Source: Mitsuokella multacida DSM 20544 (GTDB lineage: Bacteria > Bacillota > Negativicutes > Selenomonadales > Selenomonadaceae). From it: 64,000 nucleotides of DNA. The stretch covers positions 875,270 through 939,269 of the forward strand of contig NZ_GG697141.2 in the NCBI RefSeq assembly GCF_000155955.1, given 5' to 3'. Made by a program: the position numbers and the translations under genes. How positions within the stretch are numbered: the first letter of the stretch is position 1; each line of letters begins with the position of its first letter. The notes beneath the pieces are model-generated. The model saw only the letters and a program-made list of their open reading frames with translations. It was not told where the DNA came from and did no database searches. This document shows, one piece after another, positions 1 to 7,738 of the stretch.

Positions 1-56
1 GTTCGCAAAGTAGTTTCTTCTGTATAGTTTTGAATGTGCAAGCATTCAATAGAATA

Positions 57-172
57 TCCGGTGATGATGCCTGAATGGTTCCACCTGTTCCCATACCGAA
101 CACAGTAGTTAAGCATTCAGAGGCCGAAAGTACTTGTCTGGAGACGGACTGGGAGGATAGGAAGTTGCCGGT
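57..172 (+). rRNA. rrf: 5S ribosomal RNA
   Basis: The segment has the conserved 5S core (CCATACCGAACACAG) and complementary ends (CCGG near 58, CCGG near 171) that close helix I. Bases 1-56 would be the 23S-5S spacer, so the rest of the rRNA operon lies to the left of the window. The tRNA run starts six bases after it and is probably co-transcribed. Confidence 0.93.
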
Positions 173-177
173 TTCAT

Positions 178-253
178 TCCTCGATAGCTCAGCCGGTAGA
201 GCACCTGACTGTTAATCAGGCTGTCGCAGGTTCGAATCCTGCTCGAGGAGCCA
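178..253 (+). tRNA. tRNA-Asn(GTT)
   Basis: Full cloverleaf with 7-bp acceptor TCCTCGA/TCGAGGA, anticodon loop with GTT, T-loop GTTCGAATC and encoded CCA. First tRNA after 5S. Confidence 0.96.
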
Positions 254-276
254 ATTTTTAAAACCCCTGGGGTGAT

Positions 277-353
277 TGGGGTATAGCCAAGTCGGTTAAG
301 GCACGGGACTTTGACTCCCGCATTCGTTGGTTCGAGTCCAACTACCCCAGCCA
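277..353 (+). tRNA. tRNA-Gln(TTG)
   Basis: Cloverleaf with acceptor TGGGGTA/TACCCCA, anticodon TTG flanked by CGGGA/TCCCG, T-loop GTTCGAGTC and encoded CCA. Confidence 0.95.
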
Positions 354-357
354 GTGC

Positions 358-433
358 GGTTCACTAGCTCAGTTGGTAGAGCACCTGACTTTTAATCAGG
401 GTGTCCCGGGTTCGAATCCCGGGTGAGCCACCA
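358..433 (+). tRNA. tRNA-Lys(TTT)
   Basis: Cloverleaf with acceptor GGTTCAC/GTGAGCC, anticodon TTT in stem CCTGA/TCAGG, T-loop GTTCGAATC and encoded CCA. Confidence 0.95.
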
Positions 434-461
434 TTTATATATGTCCACTTGATTTTTTCTT

Positions 462-536
462 GGCGCCATCGTCAAGCGGTTAAGACACCGCCCTTTCACG
501 GCGGGTTCATGGGTTCGAATCCCATTGGCGTCACCA
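462..536 (+). tRNA. tRNA-Glu(TTC)
   Basis: Cloverleaf with acceptor GGCGCCA/TGGCGTC, anticodon TTC in stem CCGCC/GGCGG and encoded CCA. A different isoacceptor (CTC) is present in three copies at the far end of the window. Confidence 0.95.
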
Positions 537-543
537 TCATCAT

Positions 544-619
<76 letters not shown>

Positions 620-625
620 TTTTAT

Positions 626-701
626 GGGCGATTAGCTCAGCTGGGAGAGCGCTTGCCTTACAAGCAAGATGTCAGCAGTTCGATCCTGTTATCGCCCACC
701 A
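626..701 (+). tRNA. tRNA-Val(TAC)
   Basis: Cloverleaf with acceptor GGGCGAT/ATCGCCC, anticodon TAC in stem CTTGC/GCAAG and encoded CCA. Confidence 0.95.
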
Positions 702-721
702 TTAAAACCTAATTTTTATAC

Positions 722-798
722 GGCCCGGTAGTTTAGTTGGTTAGAATGCCGCCCTGTCACGGCGGAGGTCATGGGTTCAAGTCCCATTCGGGTCGCCA
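722..798 (+). tRNA. tRNA-Asp(GTC)
   Basis: Cloverleaf with acceptor GGCCCGG/TCGGGTC (two G-U pairs), anticodon GTC in stem CCGCC/GGCGG, G discriminator and encoded CCA. Confidence 0.95.
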
Positions 799-846
799 CT
801 TGTTTATTACACAGCAATGTGTTATAATATTATCTAACTTGTAAAT

Positions 847-922
847 GCCTCGGTAGCTCAGTCGGTAGAGCAGGGGACTGAAAATCCCCGTGTCAGTGGT
901 TCGATTCCGCTCTGAGGCACCA
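847..922 (+). tRNA. tRNA-Phe(GAA)
   Basis: Cloverleaf with acceptor GCCTCGG/CTGAGGC, anticodon GAA in stem GGGGA/TCCCC and encoded CCA. Confidence 0.95.
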
Positions 923-930
923 TTTATCAA

Positions 931-1006
931 GCTGGTGTAGCTCAATTGGTAGAGCAGCTGACTTGTAATCAGCAGGTTGGGGGTTCAATTCCTCTCGCCA
1001 GCTCCA
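931..1006 (+). tRNA. tRNA-Thr(TGT)
   Basis: Cloverleaf with acceptor GCTGGTG/CGCCAGC, anticodon TGT in stem GCTGA/TCAGC, T discriminator and encoded CCA. Confidence 0.95.
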
Positions 1007-1017
1007 CTTTGCATTAT

Positions 1018-1091
<74 letters not shown>

Positions 1092-1111
1092 TTAGTCAGC
1101 AATTTGATACT

Positions 1112-1200
1112 GCCGGGGTGGCGGAACTGGCAGACGCAACGGACTTAAAATCCGTCGGTTGGAAACAACCGTACCGGTTCGATTCCGGTCCTCGGCACCA
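1112..1200 (+). tRNA. tRNA-Leu(TAA)
   Basis: Class II tRNA with long variable arm (GGTTGGAAACAACC), anticodon TAA in stem CGGAC/GTCCG and encoded CCA. Confidence 0.95.
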
Positions 1201-1234
1201 CCAATTGTATCAATACCTCTCATTTTCATATTAC

Positions 1235-1320
1235 GCGGTCGTGGCGGAATGGCAGACGCGCTAGCTTCAGGCGCTAGTGATGGCAACATCATGGAGGTTC
1301 AAGTCCTCTCGACCGCACCA
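1235..1320 (+). tRNA. tRNA-Leu(CAG), copy 1
   Basis: Class II tRNA with acceptor GCGGTCG/CGACCGC, anticodon CAG in stem CTAGC/GCTAG, variable arm TGATGGCAACATCA and encoded CCA. A diverged second copy is at 1481. Confidence 0.94.
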
Positions 1321-1344
1321 TCTAAAATCTTCATATTGTATCAT

Positions 1345-1430
1345 GCGGTCGTGGCGGAATTGGCAGACGCGCTACTTTGAGGGGGTAGTGTTCACAAGAC
1401 GTATGGGTTCAAGTCCCATCGACCGCACCA
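1345..1430 (+). tRNA. tRNA-Leu(GAG), copy 1
   Basis: Class II tRNA with anticodon GAG in stem CTACT/GGTAG (reading through TTGAGGG) and encoded CCA. The sequence is identical to the copy at 1574. Confidence 0.94.
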
Positions 1431-1480
1431 TTTGCTTAAAGCAGCACTTGGTGCTGTTTTCATAAAAAATTACATATCAT

Positions 1481-1567
1481 GCGGTTATGGCGGAATTGGC
1501 AGACGCGCTAGCTTCAGGCGCTAGTGGTGGCAACACCTTGGAGGTTCAAGTCCTCTTGACCGCACCA
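1481..1567 (+). tRNA. tRNA-Leu(CAG), copy 2
   Basis: Same anticodon as the copy at 1235. It differs in the acceptor (GCGGTTA/TGACCGC) and the variable arm (GGTGGCAACACC), so the pair is a diverged duplication. Confidence 0.94.
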
Positions 1568-1573
1568 TATCTC

Positions 1574-1659
1574 GCGGTCGTGGCGGAATTGGCAGACGCG
1601 CTACTTTGAGGGGGTAGTGTTCACAAGACGTATGGGTTCAAGTCCCATCGACCGCACCA
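1574..1659 (+). tRNA. tRNA-Leu(GAG), copy 2
   Basis: Repeat of the tRNA at 1345 with anticodon GAG. Last tRNA of the run; an intrinsic terminator follows. Confidence 0.94.
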
Positions 1660-1670
1660 TTTGAAATATC

Positions 1671-1697
1671 AAGCTCAGATTCATATCTGAGCTTTTT
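1671..1697 (+). terminator. Intrinsic terminator of rRNA/tRNA operon
   Basis: Stem AAGCTCAGAT / ATCTGAGCTT with loop TCAT, followed by TTTTT. It lies 11 bases after the last tRNA. Confidence 0.85.
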
Positions 1698-1732
1698 CTG
1701 TATCTATGCAGTTGTAGATCTGGAGGGAAATC

Positions 1733-3118
1733 ATGATGCGACATGTTCTGGCGGCGCTCTTTCTGCCGCTCTTACTGGTGATGCTCCTGTTCTGCCCGGC
1801 ACGCGCCATGGCGGCCACAGGCGAACAGGAGCTCGAGCTCGCCTCCTCGCTCGTGGCGATGGCCTCGTACTCGGATGAGCTCAGCCTGCTTGCGCGCGAG
1901 TGGCTCACGGAGACGGGCTGGCAGTTCCAGAGCCAGACGACGTCGACGTCTCTGGCGCAGGGGCGCTATCATCTCGTGGTGAAAGAATTGCCCGATGGCC
2001 GCCGCACCGTCTTGCTGGCCTTCCCCGGCACGGAGAATGTCAGCGACGCGAAGGTCGACCTGCGCACGGTGTCCGTGCCGTTCGGCGGCTCCAAGGTCGA
2101 GGAATTCCGGACCATCGCAGAGCAGGACCGCCATGCGACAGCGTATCCGCTCGTCCACAAGGGATTTGACGACTACACGATGACGGCGCTGTTCCACGAT
2201 CCCATCGAGTCCGCTGAGGATGGGGGAAATAAAGCGGTGGGGCAGACCATGGGAGAGGCGCTTGCTGCGGAGCTCCGCGAGCATCCGGAAGAGATTCTCT
2301 GTTTGACGGGGCATAGCCTCGGCGGTGCGGCCGCTATCCTGACGGCTGCCCGTCTCAGCGATATGGGCGTTCGCCCAGAGCAGCTGCGCGTCATTACGTT
2401 CGGCTCACCGGCTGTCGGCAATACGGCCTTCGCGCGGCGCTACGAGAAGCGCATGCAGCTCACGCGCATCGTCGTCGCGGGCGACCCGGTAGCGGCGGCC
2501 CTGCAGTCGCTCGGCACGCGCTACGTGCAGTTCGGAACGCGCACGGTCTGGAAGCAGGACCGCAGCTCAGCCCGCTTCGAGCACGAGATGGTCGTCTACC
2601 TCGACAAGGCCCTGCGCCATTATCTGGTGGATGATGGTGCAGATGCGTCCACCGCTGAGATTGACGATATTGCCCGGGGTGTACTGGACAGCCAGCCGAA
2701 GGCAGTCGCTGGCGGCATCCTGGTCGCCGCGCCGACACTGGAACTCGACCCACTCGTTGCAGACGATGCTGCGGTTGATGCAAAGGCCTTGCAGGGAGCA
2801 TGGCAGAACCGCTATGCGCCTTGTCTCGTGCGGTCTGCAACGGAGCCGTCTGACATCACTTCCCTGTCTGCCGCCGCGCGGCGCTCGAACTGCCGTTATC
2901 TCGTGCGGCAGCACGTGTCGGTCGAGCGGGTGCGCGACGAGGACGATGTCGTGCGCGTCATCCTCGAGACTTCTGTCTACGATGCAAAGGGCAATCTCGT
3001 CACGGCCGCATCGAAGAGCACGACGACCAAGCGTATGACGGCACTGGAGGCGGTCTGCTACCTGCAGTTTTCTACGCTGCGCGATCTCGATACCGTATTC
3101 GTAATACAGAATACATAA
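1733..3118 (+). CDS. Secreted lipase-like (class 3) alpha/beta hydrolase
   Basis: A 461-residue protein. The first ~27 residues form a hydrophobic signal peptide ending in ARAMA. The central part has the lipase nucleophile elbow GHSLGG (Ser at about residue 195) followed by FGSPAVGN, a pattern typical of class 3 lipases in which the strand after the elbow carries GSP. The last ~110 residues are not recognised. It likely hydrolyses an ester or lipid outside the cytoplasmic membrane, but the substrate cannot be read. GGAGGG at 1722 is 5 bases from the ATG at 1733 and 8 from the ATG at 1736, so either could be the start. The gene stands alone between two terminated RNA units. Confidence 0.75.
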   Translation: MMRHVLAALFLPLLLVMLLFCPARAMAATGEQELELASSLVAMASYSDELSLLAREWLTETGWQFQSQTTSTSLAQGRYHLVVKELPDGRRTVLLAFPGTENVSDAKVDLRTVSVPFGGSKVEEFRTIAEQDRHATAYPLVHKGFDDYTMTALFHDPIESAEDGGNKAVGQTMGEALAAELREHPEEILCLTGHSLGGAAAILTAARLSDMGVRPEQLRVITFGSPAVGNTAFARRYEKRMQLTRIVVAGDPVAAALQSLGTRYVQFGTRTVWKQDRSSARFEHEMVVYLDKALRHYLVDDGADASTAEIDDIARGVLDSQPKAVAGGILVAAPTLELDPLVADDAAVDAKALQGAWQNRYAPCLVRSATEPSDITSLSAAARRSNCRYLVRQHVSVERVRDEDDVVRVILETSVYDAKGNLVTAASKSTTTKRMTALEAVCYLQFSTLRDLDTVFVIQNT

Positions 3119-3136
3119 AATTCTCTGAAAACTATC

Positions 3137-3165
3137 TTGACTTTCGGTCGTGCATCCTGTACAAT
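3137..3165 (+). promoter_or_regulatory. Sigma-70 promoter of the 3.2-kb RNA
   Basis: TTGACT at 3137-3142, a 17-base spacer and TACAAT at 3160-3165. It is among the best promoter matches in the window and drives a transcript starting near 3172 that has no long reading frame. Confidence 0.8.
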
Positions 3166-3171
3166 AAAGAT

Positions 3172-3371
3172 AAGCCAAGGAAAGGTCAGGTTCACCCTTT
3201 CCAGACAGCCGATTTACTTACTCAGGATGGAGGAGAGTCCAATGGGCTAGTTAACGAGTCCAGTGGAACACAGTGTATCCCATGCATGACACGAACAACA
3301 CGAACGGAAGGTTACTATCTCACAGATAACCATCAGCGGTGACGAGAAAGCTGCTGATGGTTATTTTATTT
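3172..3371 (+). ncRNA. Unidentified structured RNA, ~200 nt
   Basis: Between a consensus promoter and a strong intrinsic terminator there is no substantial reading frame. Visible helices are GGAAAGG(3179)/CCTTTCC(3196), a hairpin GGTTACTATCT/AGATAACC (3310-3331), and the terminator stem ACCATCAGC(3329)/GCTGATGGT(3353) with a U-rich tail. GAGTCC occurs twice (3235 and 3255). The hairpin and terminator share bases 3329-3331, so they may be alternatives. I do not recognise tmRNA, RNase P, SRP or any common riboswitch. It may be a free small RNA, or a leader of the DUF362 operon that starts 140 bases downstream. An 8-codon ATG frame at 3227-3250 sits inside. Confidence 0.6.
3329..3371 (+). terminator. 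Intrinsic terminator of the 3.2-kb RNA
   Basis: Nine-base-pair stem ACCATCAGC/GCTGATGGT with a 15-base loop, followed by a T-rich tract (TTATTTTATTT). A second weaker hairpin, GGGGC/GCCTC followed by CTTTTT, lies at about 3449-3472 before the next gene. Confidence 0.8.
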
Positions 3372-3511
3372 ACTTTTTTGAGTCTGAAAAACAGGAAAAT
3401 AACGCAGCGCGTCGAATTTAAAAAACGTTAATAACATTAGAAGTAAAGAGGGGCGCAAGGCCTCCTTTTTCGTGTAACTCATCTTGTATATCTTAGGGGG
3501 ATCATTACATC

Positions 3512-4636
3512 ATGGAAAAGGCAAAAGTTTATTTTACAGATTTCCGCGTGCCGGTCGGGCGCAACATCATGCAGAAGCTCCGGGCACTCTGCCTAGCTGC
3601 CGGCATCAAGAAGATCGACATGGACGGCAAGTTCGTCGCCATCAAGATGCACTTCGGTGAGCTCGGCAACATGGCCTATCTGCGCCCGCAGTACGCGAAG
3701 GTCGTCGCAGACCTCGTCAAGGAGCAGGGCGGTATGCCGTTCCTGACGGACTGCAATACGCTCTATCCGGGCAGCCGCAAGCACGCGCTCGAGCACATGG
3801 ACTGCGCGAACCTCAACGGCTTCAACACGACGACGACGGGCTGCCAGATCATCATCGGCGATGGCCTGCGCGGCACGGACGATGTCGAGGTGCCGGTCAA
3901 GAACGGTGAGTACATCGAGAAGGCCAAGATCGGCCGCGCCATCATGGATGCCGACGTCTTCATCAGCCTCGCACATTTCAAAGGTCATGAGGCGACGGGC
4001 TTCGGCGGCGCCATCAAGAACATCGGCATGGGCTGCGGCAGCCGCGCTGGCAAGATGGAGCAGCATTCGTCGGGCAAGTGCGTCGTCAATGAAGAGCTCT
4101 GCCGCGGCTGCCGCAAGTGCGCGAAGGAATGCGGCTCGGATGCCATCACCTACGAGAACAACAAGGCTGTGATCCATGAGGACCTCTGCAAGGGCTGCGG
4201 CCGCTGCATCGGCGCCTGCTCGTATGACGCCATCCGCAATGAGCAGTGGGATGCCGGCGACCTGCTCGACCGCAAGATGGCGGAGTACGCACAGGCTGTC
4301 GTGCAGGACCGCCCGTGCTTCCATATCAACATCGTGCGCGACATTTCGCCGAACTGTGACTGCCACGGCGAGAATGATGCGCCGATCCTGCCGGACCAGG
4401 GCATGTTCGCCTCGTTCGATCCGGTGGCGCTCGATCAGGCCTGTGCGGATGCCTGCCTCAAGGCAACCCCGTTGCCGAACAGCCAGCTCGCGGACAACCT
4501 CGCAAAGCCGGACTGGCACCATCATCACGACCACTTCCTCGACAACAATCCGAACATCCATTGGAAAGAGACGCTCGAGCACGGTGAGAAGATTGGCATG
4601 GGCACGCGCAACTATGAATTGGTGACGATCAAATGA
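3512..4636 (+). CDS. DUF362 domain protein with two [4Fe-4S] ferredoxin motifs
   Basis: A 374-residue cytoplasmic protein without signal peptide. Residues 1-190 match the DUF362 fold (KMHFGELGN, LAHFKGHEATGFGGAIKN). Then come two CxxCxxCxxxC motifs, at Cys197/200/203/207 and Cys226/229/232/236, followed by more DUF362 sequence ending in a His-rich stretch (HHHHDHF). The family is common in anaerobes; its reaction is unknown and it is presumed to transfer electrons. The stop codon overlaps the ATG of the next gene (ATGA), so both are probably translationally coupled. Expression may depend on the RNA element upstream. Confidence 0.85.
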   Translation: MEKAKVYFTDFRVPVGRNIMQKLRALCLAAGIKKIDMDGKFVAIKMHFGELGNMAYLRPQYAKVVADLVKEQGGMPFLTDCNTLYPGSRKHALEHMDCANLNGFNTTTTGCQIIIGDGLRGTDDVEVPVKNGEYIEKAKIGRAIMDADVFISLAHFKGHEATGFGGAIKNIGMGCGSRAGKMEQHSSGKCVVNEELCRGCRKCAKECGSDAITYENNKAVIHEDLCKGCGRCIGACSYDAIRNEQWDAGDLLDRKMAEYAQAVVQDRPCFHINIVRDISPNCDCHGENDAPILPDQGMFASFDPVALDQACADACLKATPLPNSQLADNLAKPDWHHHHDHFLDNNPNIHWKETLEHGEKIGMGTRNYELVTIK

Positions 4637-7101
4637 GGAAAAAGCGAAGGCAGATTGATATGCCGCCATCCTATGTCATCGAGCACCTCGACGAGGCCAT
4701 TGAGAAGCACTGGGTAAGGGTTCACTACCAGCCCATCATGCGCACGATCACGGGGCAGCTCTGCGCGATGGAAGGCCTCGCGCGCTGGGATGATCCGAAC
4801 TGGGGGTTCCTGATGCCGCCATTTTTCATTGGCATCCTCGAACAGCACAATCTCATCCACAAGCTCGATGCCTTCCTCATTGAGGAGGTCTGCCGCAATC
4901 AGGCGCGCGTCAGGAAGGCAGGGCTGCCGTCGGTGCCGGTCTCTCTGAACCTCTCGCGTCTGGACTTCATCAACTGCGATATCTTTGAGGTTGTCGAGAA
5001 CGCCGTGCGCAAGTACAACGTGCCGCGTGACCTCCTGCATCTCGAGATTGTTGAGAACATCCTGACCGACCGCAACAAGAAGATCGGCGAAGTGCTCGAC
5101 CGCTTCTGCGCGGCAGGCTATGAGATCTGGATGGATGATTTCGGCAGCGGGTACTCGAGCCTCAAGTTCCTCAAGGACCAGCGCTTTGACGTCCTCAAGA
5201 TGGACATGGACTTCCTCAAGAGCGATACACAGCGGGCGCGCGACATCATCATCTCAATCATCTCGATGGACAAGCGCATCGGCAACCGGACGCTCGCAGA
5301 GGGCGTGGAGACGCAGGAGCAATTCGAATTCCTGCGCGAGATCGGCTGCGAGAAGATCCAGGGCTACTACCTCGGGCGCCCGCGCCCCTACGATGAGACT
5401 ATCAATAACTGCCTCGAGAAGGGCATCTCCGTCGAGCTGAACTGCTGGAAGGCCTATTACGATGCCATCATGGAAGTCGACTTCCTCACGGGGCATGCCC
5501 TGCTGCTCATCGAATACCGTGACCACGCCTACCACATCCTGTTCGCCAACCAGAAGAGCCGCGAGCTCTTCTGGCAGGGTGATGCGGAGAAGTGCAGGAA
5601 GTGGGAGGAAGCCTTCAACACCTACAATCAGCCGGCCGTGCGCTACCTGCGGTGTGGTCTGCGGCGCGTCATGCTCAGCGGCGAGGATGAGGAGCTTGCC
5701 TATCCGCTTGACGGCGATTTCATCATGATGGACTGCCACCGCGTGATTGCGTACAACGGCCGCTGCCTGCTTTCGGTGAACTGCCGCCTGCACAAGGTCG
5801 CGCACGAGGGCGACTTGTTCCGCCCTGCGTATCTCTTGCGCAACCTCTTCTACCTCTACGACAAGGTGGCGACGTTCAACCTCGCGAAGAATGAGGCCAT
5901 CGAGCTGACACAGCCGCAGTTGAGGTCGGGCCTGCGCAAGGCCCCGCTCGATGAGGCGCTGCGGGAATACCGCGAGCAGGAGGTCTACCATGCGGACCGC
6001 AAGCGCTTTGCGGAATTCTTCGATGTCAAGACCATCCCAGAGCGCGTGGCGGCCTCAAAGCTCGGCAGCATCGTCGAAGCCTTCCGCACGAAGGGCCCGG
6101 ACGGTTCTTTGATCTGGAAGACGCATCGGCTGACGCGTATCTCCAGTAGCCGGGGCGATATCTATTTCTGCGTCGTGCGCGTATCGGATGCGCAGGACCT
6201 CGCGGACTACGATGCGAAATGCTGGAACCAGTATGTCCTGCGAGCCGATACAGGCGTGGACAGTGCAGACCTGCTCTGGCGCAACTTCATCACGGGCTTC
6301 CCGCTGCCGGCCTTCTGGAAGGATGCCAAGCGGTGCTTCTGTGGCGTCAACCAGAGGTTCCTGGACTTCTATGACTTCGATTCGGTACAGGACCTCGCGG
6401 AGCGCACGGATGAGGACATGAACTGGCATGTCCATCCCGAGCCGTTCGCGCGCGATGAGCATGACGTGCTCGAGAAGGGCATTACGCTGCGCGATGTACC
6501 GGGACAGTGCCTGGCACGCGGCGTGCAGCGCGACATCCTTGCGACGAAGTGGCCAATCTACGATGCGAAGGGGAATATCGCAGGGCTCATGGGCTACTTC
6601 GTCTCTGCTGAGGCACTGGCCCGTGTGCAGCAGCAGTCGCACAAGGCCGCCTTTGTCGATGCGGTGACGGGAACTGCCAATGTCAAGGGCCTGCTGTTCC
6701 TGCTCGCGCAGTACCTCGATGAATACCGGTTTGGCCATCGGAATTTCGTCGCGATCTTCATCAAGATCCGCGCGATTGACCGTTTGCTGCGCCGCTATGG
6801 CGAGGAGGCCTGCGACGAACTACTCCACTGCATCGCGGAAGAGATACGGCGCGTCCTCGGCCCTGTCGGCGCATCGGGCCGCTTCGGACGGAATCAGTTC
6901 CTGGTCTTCAGCCAGTACAACTCGCAGGAAGAGGTGCGCGACCTCGGGCAGCGCCTGCGCACAGGCATCGAATCCATCCACAATTTCGGCCAGCGCAGCT
7001 GCACGCTGTTCGTCGAGCTGCACATGGCGTACCCACAGGACCAGTCGGATTTCTACGAGGACATCATCACGGCGCTCTTGGGGCGCTCACGAAAGAAATG
7101 A
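4633..7101 (+). CDS. EAL-domain protein with degenerate C-terminal GGDEF domain
   Basis: An 822-residue protein. The EAL phosphodiesterase domain is at the N terminus (about residues 15-265). It keeps the catalytic Glu as EGL (47-49), NLSRLD, a DDFGSGYSSL loop, AEGVET and QGYYLGRP, so cyclic-di-GMP hydrolysis is plausible. The middle ~400 residues look like sensory PAS-type segments, but I cannot assign them firmly. The C terminus (about 660-815) resembles a GGDEF domain whose signature is RFGRNQF instead of RYGGDEF, so cyclase activity is unlikely and it may bind nucleotide only. EAL first and GGDEF last is the reverse of the usual order. The start overlaps the DUF362 stop by four bases. Confidence 0.85.
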   Translation: MRKKRRQIDMPPSYVIEHLDEAIEKHWVRVHYQPIMRTITGQLCAMEGLARWDDPNWGFLMPPFFIGILEQHNLIHKLDAFLIEEVCRNQARVRKAGLPSVPVSLNLSRLDFINCDIFEVVENAVRKYNVPRDLLHLEIVENILTDRNKKIGEVLDRFCAAGYEIWMDDFGSGYSSLKFLKDQRFDVLKMDMDFLKSDTQRARDIIISIISMDKRIGNRTLAEGVETQEQFEFLREIGCEKIQGYYLGRPRPYDETINNCLEKGISVELNCWKAYYDAIMEVDFLTGHALLLIEYRDHAYHILFANQKSRELFWQGDAEKCRKWEEAFNTYNQPAVRYLRCGLRRVMLSGEDEELAYPLDGDFIMMDCHRVIAYNGRCLLSVNCRLHKVAHEGDLFRPAYLLRNLFYLYDKVATFNLAKNEAIELTQPQLRSGLRKAPLDEALREYREQEVYHADRKRFAEFFDVKTIPERVAASKLGSIVEAFRTKGPDGSLIWKTHRLTRISSSRGDIYFCVVRVSDAQDLADYDAKCWNQYVLRADTGVDSADLLWRNFITGFPLPAFWKDAKRCFCGVNQRFLDFYDFDSVQDLAERTDEDMNWHVHPEPFARDEHDVLEKGITLRDVPGQCLARGVQRDILATKWPIYDAKGNIAGLMGYFVSAEALARVQQQSHKAAFVDAVTGTANVKGLLFLLAQYLDEYRFGHRNFVAIFIKIRAIDRLLRRYGEEACDELLHCIAEEIRRVLGPVGASGRFGRNQFLVFSQYNSQEEVRDLGQRLRTGIESIHNFGQRSCTLFVELHMAYPQDQSDFYEDIITALLGRSRKK

Positions 7102-7102
7102 G

Positions 7103-7134
7103 GAGTTGCTGCTATTGCAGCAGCTCTTTTTTTT
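7103..7134 (+). terminator. Intrinsic terminator after the EAL gene
   Basis: Stem GAGTTGCTGC/GCAGCAGCTC (one G-U pair), loop TATT, then eight T. It starts two bases after the stop codon, and its T-run overlaps the -35 box of the next promoter. Confidence 0.85.
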
Positions 7135-7184
7135 GACTTTTTTGGTCGGAGGCTCTATACTATTAGTTAGCAAGCTAACTAATA
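7133..7184 (+). promoter_or_regulatory. marR-exporter promoter with perfect palindromic operator
   Basis: TTGACT (7133-7138), a 17-base spacer and TATACT (7156-7161). The -10 box runs into a perfect 24-base inverted repeat, TATTAGTTAGC-AA-GCTAACTAATA (7161-7184), covering the expected transcription start. This is a typical MarR autorepression layout, and the gene directly downstream is marR-like. Confidence 0.8.
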
Positions 7185-7217
7185 GGGAATCAATCATAGC
7201 GAAGTGGAGGCTCTATC

Positions 7218-7700
7218 ATGAAACGAGAACTCATACCGAGCTGGGAGGAACTCGAGCGGCATCAGAAGATCGTGCCGGAGATCAAGCCGGCGGCGGTCAT
7301 CGCCATGCTCGAGATCAAGCAGGTCGGTGAAGATATCCAGCACGGCATCATGGATGTCCTGCAGCAGGAATACCACTTGTCGGAAGGAAAGTTCTGCATG
7401 CTCATCGTGCTGCATCAGAATCCAGAGGGAATCGCGCCATCGACGATCGCCACAAAACTCGGCGTGACGAAGGCGACGGTCAGCAATATGCTCGTGCGCA
7501 TGGAGCGCGACGGCCTGGTTGTGGAGAAGCCATCGCCAGACGATGCACGGGCTAAGCGAATCTGCCTGACGCAGGATGGACGGGATTTCATGAATGAGAT
7601 CCTGCCGCCGCATTACCTTCGCGTCACGAAGCTCACGGAGAAGCTAAGCGAAGAGGAGCAGCACGAACTCATACGCTTGCTCAAGAAATTGTCCGGCTGA
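7218..7700 (+). CDS. MarR-family transcriptional regulator
   Basis: 160 residues with the MarR winged helix: PSTIATKLGVTKATVSNMLVRMERDG (helix-turn-helix, written here in part only as GVTKATVSNML) followed by the wing with DDARAKRICLT. The length is normal for the family. It begins 34 bases downstream of a perfect palindrome and is followed by an HlyD-like adaptor and an ABC-2 permease, so it probably represses its own operon and releases on binding a small toxic ligand. The ATG at 7218 is preceded by GGAGG 7 to 10 bases upstream. Confidence 0.9.
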   Translation: MKRELIPSWEELERHQKIVPEIKPAAVIAMLEIKQVGEDIQHGIMDVLQQEYHLSEGKFCMLIVLHQNPEGIAPSTIATKLGVTKATVSNMLVRMERDGLVVEKPSPDDARAKRICLTQDGRDFMNEILPPHYLRVTKLTEKLSEEEQHELIRLLKKLSG

Positions 7701-7738
7701 CAAGAGCTAGTGAGAAAGACAACAAGGGGGATATTGGG

